A DNA stretch of 64,000 nucleotides from Lateolabrax maculatus (Eukaryota > Chordata > Actinopteri > Acropomatiformes > Lateolabracidae). Shown here one piece after another: positions 60,001 through 64,000 of the stretch. How positions within the stretch are numbered: the stretch's first letter is position 1; every line of letters starts with the position of its first letter. The stretch lies in NCBI GenBank assembly GCA_031216445.1, contig CM062201.1:1855001-1919000 (forward strand), read 5' to 3'. The translations under genes were made by a program, and so were the position numbers. The notes below the pieces were generated by a model. The model had not been told where the DNA came from. It saw nothing but the letters and a program-made list of their open reading frames with translations, and searched no databases.

Positions 60001-62879
60001 GGACAACATAAACAGTAAAAATACAAATATACAGACATTAGTTTATGAGCATGACCACTGAAATGTATTAATAATGGTACGTGAACAAAGACACGCAGGA
60101 ACACACACGTATATTCATTCATATGGGCACCACGTGCACATGGAAATAAAACACACAGAGACATTCATGCACAAAAGTGTGTTTTCACAAACACATGTAC
60201 AGGTATACACATGCAGAAATGTTTAATTGAATGTACAAATGTATTCAGGTGAACAAAATAGCACACATACATATTTTGCACACAGATACAAACACATAAC
60301 ATAGTTGATGATGATAATGATGATGATTCCATAAACAAAGATAGGTGTGCACATATACATGTTGACAGGAACACAAAATGGCAACACCAGAGACAGGAAC
60401 ATACAGCTAGACACATATGCATACACAACCAGGTGCATACACACAAACACACACCATTCTGAATGTAGCCAAGCATACAAAATGACTGCAAGACAATGTC
60501 CCAATCTCAATCCCATAAACCAAGTTTATTCACTCAACTCTTAAAATCATTTAATTTCACTTAATGTGTGTGTGTGTGTGTGTGTCTGTGTGTGTGTTGT
60601 AGCTGTGTACAGTGTATTTGTGCAGTGAGGAAGGTGTCAATGTTGAACCACGCTGGCCAAGTTAAAAACAGGTTGTGTCATTTTCACTGTTACAATGTCA
60701 CTGTGTTCAAGGGAGTCAAAAAGTAGCCATGACAAGTTACTTTGAGAAAACTGGTCAACTTAATGGGGCAAAATAATGGGGGTTTGATACCAAAATCAAT
60801 CGTAGGCTTGTAGTGCTATCACCAACACTCTGTTGTTAATATGGCAGTGTTCATAATAGGCAACGTTAAAATGCTTTATTGTACTGTGTTTCAAAGTGTC
60901 AAGATAATATATGTTTATTTAAGTGTTCAGTTTTCAGGGATTTTTCTTGTGTATTTACATTAATTTGCTAATTAATATACTTTATACAACATTTCAGGCA
61001 AATATTGTACTTTTATATGCACTTATTTCGCAGTTAGTTACTTTTCAGATTAAGTTCTTACTCAAAATCTGAACTCATCAGTTTAGCAGCTGATATGGTT
61101 TTGGTCTGTGTTTCTGTGAACACCACACTAAAACTGATCACGTCAACTGGAACATGGTCAACCATCTAGGAGTTGGCAGAAAGATCAAGGAGGACAATCA
61201 CATACCACGTCACATAAGATACCATCTTTGAACAAAGACAGGTTCTATCTCCTCCATATATGGCCACCTGTTATCACGTAACTGATGTTCATACTAAGGT
61301 TACGTCATGACAGCTGAGAAATTTCCAACTGCTGTTGAAGGTTGAAATACAGTTGAAAGTTCCAATAAAAACTAGGAAGTCAAAATAATTTTGTTTTCCT
61401 CCATCTATTGCACATCCAATAGAAGTTGCACCTCAGAGGTTAATTAGTAAGGTTAGTTAATCCAAACAGGTAAGGCTTTATCTGTTTGGATTAACTAACC
61501 TAATATCTAGTTTGTTACATAGATATTGTGTTTGTATTATATACTCCATAGGGTTTCTTTGAGGTTTGGTAAGAGTGACTCAACTGTGGTATATGACTTT
61601 CAGAGACATTGACCCAAAAATAAGAAGGAATATTTCCATGAGAAATCTGTGTTTACCTGAAATGACCTGGGATCAACGTGATAATCAGGTATATTTGTTA
61701 TAAACTCATTCAGTTAACTAGTGAAGACTGAGCCACATGTATGCATCATGGACATTTTCATTTCTCAGTCCATGGTTTTGTATGTTTGCCTTGACCAGGA
61801 AAAAATACACCTGTGTCTTTCTTAATATACATTAAGGCTAAACTAATAAAAAAAAATAAAGCATAATAATAAAAAAACACTACTACTGAGGTAAATCTGG
61901 TTCACTCTGCATTTGCAAGTTGCATTGATGTTCAGTATTGTGCATTATGTAACAGTTGGTTCCACAACTTCTAATTCACTACCATTTTGCGACTAACAAA
62001 TGCAACATATATAGTGTTTTGTGTACCTCTGAATACAAAGTTTCAAGATCTGCTCTCAGTCAAATCACTGTAACCAACAAGATTTGTTTTCATATTGATG
62101 TGTTTATGTCAATTCATTGGATTTCCTTTGTGCTAATTGCAACTGCTGAATGTAAGAGGAAATGTATTTCAGGGAACGGATTGGATTTTCTCTGATCTGA
62201 CATGGGACAAATACTGCAAGTCCATACTTTAAGCATCTTACGTCTTACCCTTTGGGAGCTTGTGGCGGTTCTCTGTCAGCCATACAAACAGTTTGGCAAA
62301 GTGGCAGTTGCAGAACCAGGGGTTGCCCTCCAGACGCAGCATACGGAGGGAGGGCAGGGATTCCAAGATGTTAACGTCCAGCTCTGTGAGACCGTTCCTC
62401 TCCAGCTCCAGTTCCCTCAAAGAAGTCAACCCTGTGAAAGCATCCCTGCCTATCATCTTTAAATAGGGGTTGTTCCCCAGTCGCAGTTTGATCAGACTCC
62501 GGGACTCTCCAAATGTCCCAGAGGGGATTTCTGTCAGGTTGTTGCTCCCCAGGTCCAAGAAAACTAATCTAGAAGAGGTGCTCAGGGTCCCTGGTTCCAA
62601 CTGGGAAAGGGAGTTATTCCTCAGGTCCAGGTAGACCAGGTCGCTGTAAAGGACCAAGAAGTCAGAGGGGATCCAGCGAATCCAGTTGTTGGATAGCAGG
62701 AGGCGGCGAACGTCCAGAGGGATGGAATCCGGGACTCTAGTTAGACCTTGGCCAGTGCAGTCCACAGTGTGGTGGTCTGGACACAAACAGCTGGATGGAC
62801 AGTTGTGGCCCTGTGTAAGCAAGATGGAGGAGATCAAGGCAAGGAAAGGCTGCAGCCAGTTAATGCATGGTAACATCAT
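50799..62879 (-). CDS. lrrc38: LRRC38, BK-channel gamma subunit (2 exons)
   Basis: LRRC38 (gamma-4) is a single-pass LRR membrane protein that binds BK (KCa1.1) channels and shifts their voltage dependence. Exon 1 is 62879-62249 (donor GGTAAGA) and exon 2 is 51046-50799 (acceptor TTCCCAG), joined in phase 1. The product is 292 aa; human LRRC38 is about 294. In order: signal peptide (about residues 1-24), LRRNT cysteines (CPSSCLC..DHHTVDC), about five LRRs (LVYLDLRNNSLSQLEPGTL and on), LRRCT (NPWFCNCHFAKLFVWL, then IECSLPLDGRR and FRECRG in exon 2), one TM helix (LIVIFSGISVSVVAIMASFF) and a short acidic tail KGDEEEAND. The DHHTVDC and KLPKG-to-ECSLP pattern fits LRRC38 better than LRRC26/52/55. 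The ORF reading into 51212 upstream of exon 2 is intron. Confidence 0.93.
51490..53340 (-). mobile_element. L1/Tx1-type LINE with large internal deletion
   Basis: Read on the minus strand: ORF1 start (MSKNKRHKRRPQSS, 53301) with a coiled-coil-like SLRSEILSLRQEFKIQ and degraded continuation to about 52560. RT blocks follow at 52516-52290 (LGFDKNYISWVKLQYSSALA, RSTCQGCLLSPFLF, where Arg of TRQG is Cys). The ORF2 C-terminus is at 51888-51500 with a zinc-knuckle-like CDRCRQALGSHVHMFWSCPT. Endonuclease and most RT are missing. It lies in the LRRC38 intron, in gene orientation. Confidence 0.8.
53350..54130. other. LRRC38 intron, unassigned; short direct repeat
   Basis: The 20-mer TATGTCAATAGTAACACTTG occurs twice (about 54041 and 54084). 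No gene seen. Confidence 0.5.
54131..54270. repeat. Common teleost repeat, copy 2 (partial)
   Basis: GAGCTGGAGTCAGGACATGG, TTAGCCTAGCC, AAAGACTGGAAGCAGAAGG, CCTGGCTCTGTC and CTCTGAAGCTCACTGATTAA match the repeat at 45746-46040. Confidence 0.6.
54521..54545. repeat. (CA)n microsatellite
   Basis: About 12 CA units in the LRRC38 intron. Confidence 0.9.
54550..55560. other. LRRC38 intron, no gene recognised
   Basis: The stretch near 55140-55410 (CTATATGTAACTTTTTGTAC, ACCGGCACCCACCATATAAC) looks like another fish MITE, unassigned. ORFs up to 86 aa are not believed. Confidence 0.35.
55573..56631 (+). mobile_element. MITE copy C (TAGCCTGG...CCAGGCTA), interrupted by a hAT element
   Basis: Left end TAGCCTGGGAACCAGAC and right end GTCTGGCGATGCCAGGCTA are imperfect inverted repeats. 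The outer flanks repeat (C)AGGGGTTGC / CAGGGTTGC, an 8-9 bp imperfect duplication. Removing 55944-56590 plus one 8-bp duplication leaves about 404 bp without coding potential. The 125-aa ORF at 55496 spans it by chance. Confidence 0.75.
55944..56590. mobile_element. Nested non-autonomous hAT element with perfect TIRs and TSD
   Basis: The 14-bp ends CAGTGTTGCCAACT and (inverted) AGTTGGCAACACTG are perfect, with the CAG...CTG termini of hAT elements. They are flanked by the identical octamer ACTACTAC (55936-55943, 56591-56598). Sub-terminal short repeats AAAGTCGC / GTCGCTAG occur towards both ends. No transposase ORF in 647 bp. Confidence 0.9.
57359..57676 (+). mobile_element. MITE copy D of the TAGCCTGG family
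   Basis: It starts TTAGCCTGGGAACCCGACGA and matches copies A-C over AAGCTCATGTTTCATTTG, GTATGAGGCGGGTTTAATAC, GGTATCTTTGTAAATATCCA and AAGAAATATGTGTTTGCCGA. The right end is missing. Confidence 0.7.
57680..58690. other. LRRC38 intron, unassigned; A-run at 58529-58542
   Basis: No gene or recognised repeat other than the homopolymer. Confidence 0.4.
58880..59542. repeat. Likely teleost MITE-like repeat
   Basis: The end AATGACCTACTGCACCTTTA (inverted: TAAAGGTGCAGTAGGTCATT), the block CTCCTGCTCTGATTGGTTAT and TCAGGATATAATTATAGTTT fit a repeat common in fish introns. The far end is not clear. Confidence 0.5.
59752..59818. repeat. Imperfect (TG)n microsatellite
   Basis: Runs of TGTGTG with interruptions. 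Nearby 59.9-60.5 kb is CA-rich and gives spurious ORFs on both strands. Confidence 0.8.
60566..60598. repeat. (TG)n microsatellite
   Basis: About 15 TG units with one interruption, in the LRRC38 intron. Confidence 0.9.
60600..61440. other. LRRC38 intron, nothing recognised
   Basis: AT-rich sequence with no ORF, repeat or motif that I can support. Confidence 0.4.
61450..61501. other. Perfect 20-bp hairpin in LRRC38 intron
   Basis: AGGTTAGTTAATCCAAACAG (61450-61469) and its exact complement at 61482-61501 enclose a 12-nt loop. It lies about 750 bp inside the intron from exon 1. Too short for a typical microRNA precursor; the role is unknown. Confidence 0.65.
62249..62879 (-). CDS. lrrc38: LRRC38 exon 1: signal peptide, LRRNT, LRRs and start of LRRCT
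   Basis: The exon holds 210 codons plus one base. Two ATGs are adjacent (MM) and I use the first. The LRR consensus LxxLxLxxNxL is clear in LVYLDLRNNSLSQL, LVFLDLGSNNLTEI, LIKLRLGNNPYLKM, LRELELERNGLTEL and LRMLRLEGNPWFC. It ends HKLPKG at the GTAAGA donor. Plus-strand ORFs across this region are shadows. Confidence 0.93.
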
Positions 62880-64000
62880 TGAGGGGTAGCAGCATTAATC
62901 AGGAGACGGGAGGTTGGGTGGTGTCAACAGGGGGTGAGAGGGGACTTCAGGGAAATGGATGGATAGACAGGTTTAAATCACAGGAGGGGAGGGGGATAGC
63001 AAGGTCGGACAATGTAAGTTCAGCGTGGTGCTGGCATCCTTCCGCGCTCTCTGCACTGCAAAGTGAGAACAACCCGAAAAGCCATTGAGAAGTGTGGGAG
63101 CACTGTATTCCAGGAGATCATGTAACAAGCAGTCCGGATCAAATAGCAGCCTGCTGGCTTTGAGGGAAGAGAGGGGAGGAGCAAAAAAGAAAGCGTGCAA
63201 GAGAGCGGGGAGGAGGGGGATGTGAAAGGGGAGAGGATTAGCACAGAGGTAAATAGAGGCTAACAAACCAGACGCAAGAGAGGCGGGGTTTGTAGGGTAA
63301 GCCACGAGACTGTGTATGTGTGATTGTGTCTGTGTGGACAAGCAGGGGCAGCCCTCCATGCCTCATTAGTCACCAACTGAGGTAAACCAACTGCCGTTGT
63401 CATCACTTGGATTAGTCGAGCAGAACCATAACAAGAGTCCTTTCTGACTGAAATTCTATCCATGTAGTTTGATGTAAGTGCTCCTGCTTCACACAGATGG
63501 ACCCGAAGTGAAGATGACGCCATCACCATCATCTGTGACTCACACGTGACACTGTCAAATACATGCAGCCAACAGCAGCACCCCGTATAGTCTTCTGGAA
63601 TCCCCACTGTTTTCCCCCTTCCTCCCTACCCCCTCTTTGTCTCCGTATTTCTTTTTCTCACCTTTGCTTTACTCGCTGGATGGGGATGGAAAAAGCAAGT
63701 TTCTCAGCCTGTCACCATGACAACTGGTTCTAAAACATTTACCAAGCTGTCACTCAGCAGCTCCTAGCAGGCTAATTCACATGTATCATTAATTTGCAAA
63801 ACATAAGGGGCTGATCATAAACAGCTGTGCCAGCTAATGCAATCCAGCACATTGACACTACAAGAAACACTGCAGTTATTAAGCTTAGTGTGTAATGTTA
63901 ATGTCAAAATTAACACAATTTTTGTACAACACTGTTTGTGTTAGATTATGACCCTACACTGGAGATGACATCCATATTTGGGAATTAAAAACATCTGTTT
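62880..64000. other. LRRC38 upstream region and 5' UTR, no other gene
   Basis: It includes purine-rich segments (GGGGAGGAGGGGGATG, 63205-63225). I see no TATA box that I would trust and no further gene. Minus ORFs of 115-128 aa are low-complexity and lack a homologue I recognise. Confidence 0.45.

Noticed and set aside
59876..60544. ORFs of 61-108 aa on both strands, Cys/Val/His rich
   Set aside because: They come from CA/TG-rich low-complexity DNA.
62973..63607. Minus ORFs of 115-128 aa upstream of LRRC38
   Set aside because: Low-complexity composition, no recognisable domain; LRRC38 already has a convincing start with signal peptide at 62879.

Overview
This is vertebrate nuclear DNA, almost certainly from a teleost fish. 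Genes are split by GT-AG introns. The spacers are packed with teleost-type repeats: L2-like LINEs ending in a (TTGAC)n-type tail, L1/Tx1-like LINEs, hAT-like MITEs, Ty3/Gypsy remnants and CA/TG microsatellites. The two host genes are close to human VPS13D and LRRC38. There are no bacterial features, CRISPR arrays or operons.

Layout: (1) 1-2,035 holds a 5'-truncated, decayed L2-like LINE and another common fish repeat, lying in or beyond a VPS13D intron. (2) 2,119-25,329, minus strand, is the 5' half of VPS13D. I can place 23 coding exons that join in frame with no break (about 2,032 codons; human VPS13D has about 4,390). The gene runs off the left edge. Its promoter is probably near 26.6 kb, where an E-box matching the CLEAR consensus sits beside two ETS-type sites. 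(3) 26.6-50.7 kb is a gene-free stretch of mobile-element debris: L2, L1 and other LINE fragments, Gypsy integrase pieces, LTR-like blocks and a Tc1 transposase relic. (4) 50,799-62,879, minus strand, is a complete two-exon LRRC38 with an 11.2 kb intron full of repeats, including one hAT-like element nested inside another MITE. (5) 62.9-64 kb is LRRC38 upstream sequence with no other gene seen.

Function: VPS13D is a bridge-type lipid-transfer protein acting at contacts of the ER with mitochondria and peroxisomes. LRRC38 is an auxiliary (gamma) subunit of BK potassium channels. They do not share a pathway. Both lie in human 1p36.2, so their closeness reflects partly conserved synteny.

I looked for an undescribed system and did not find a convincing one. 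The best leads are the CLEAR-type promoter element and conserved phospho-FFAT-like motif in VPS13D, two perfect short hairpins (46.33 kb and 61.45 kb), an LTR with a tandemly repeated block, and a nested transposon whose apparent empty target site survives elsewhere in the window. Exon limits come from reading splice sites by eye and from remembered human homologues. Repeat family names are assigned by recognition, not by a database search.
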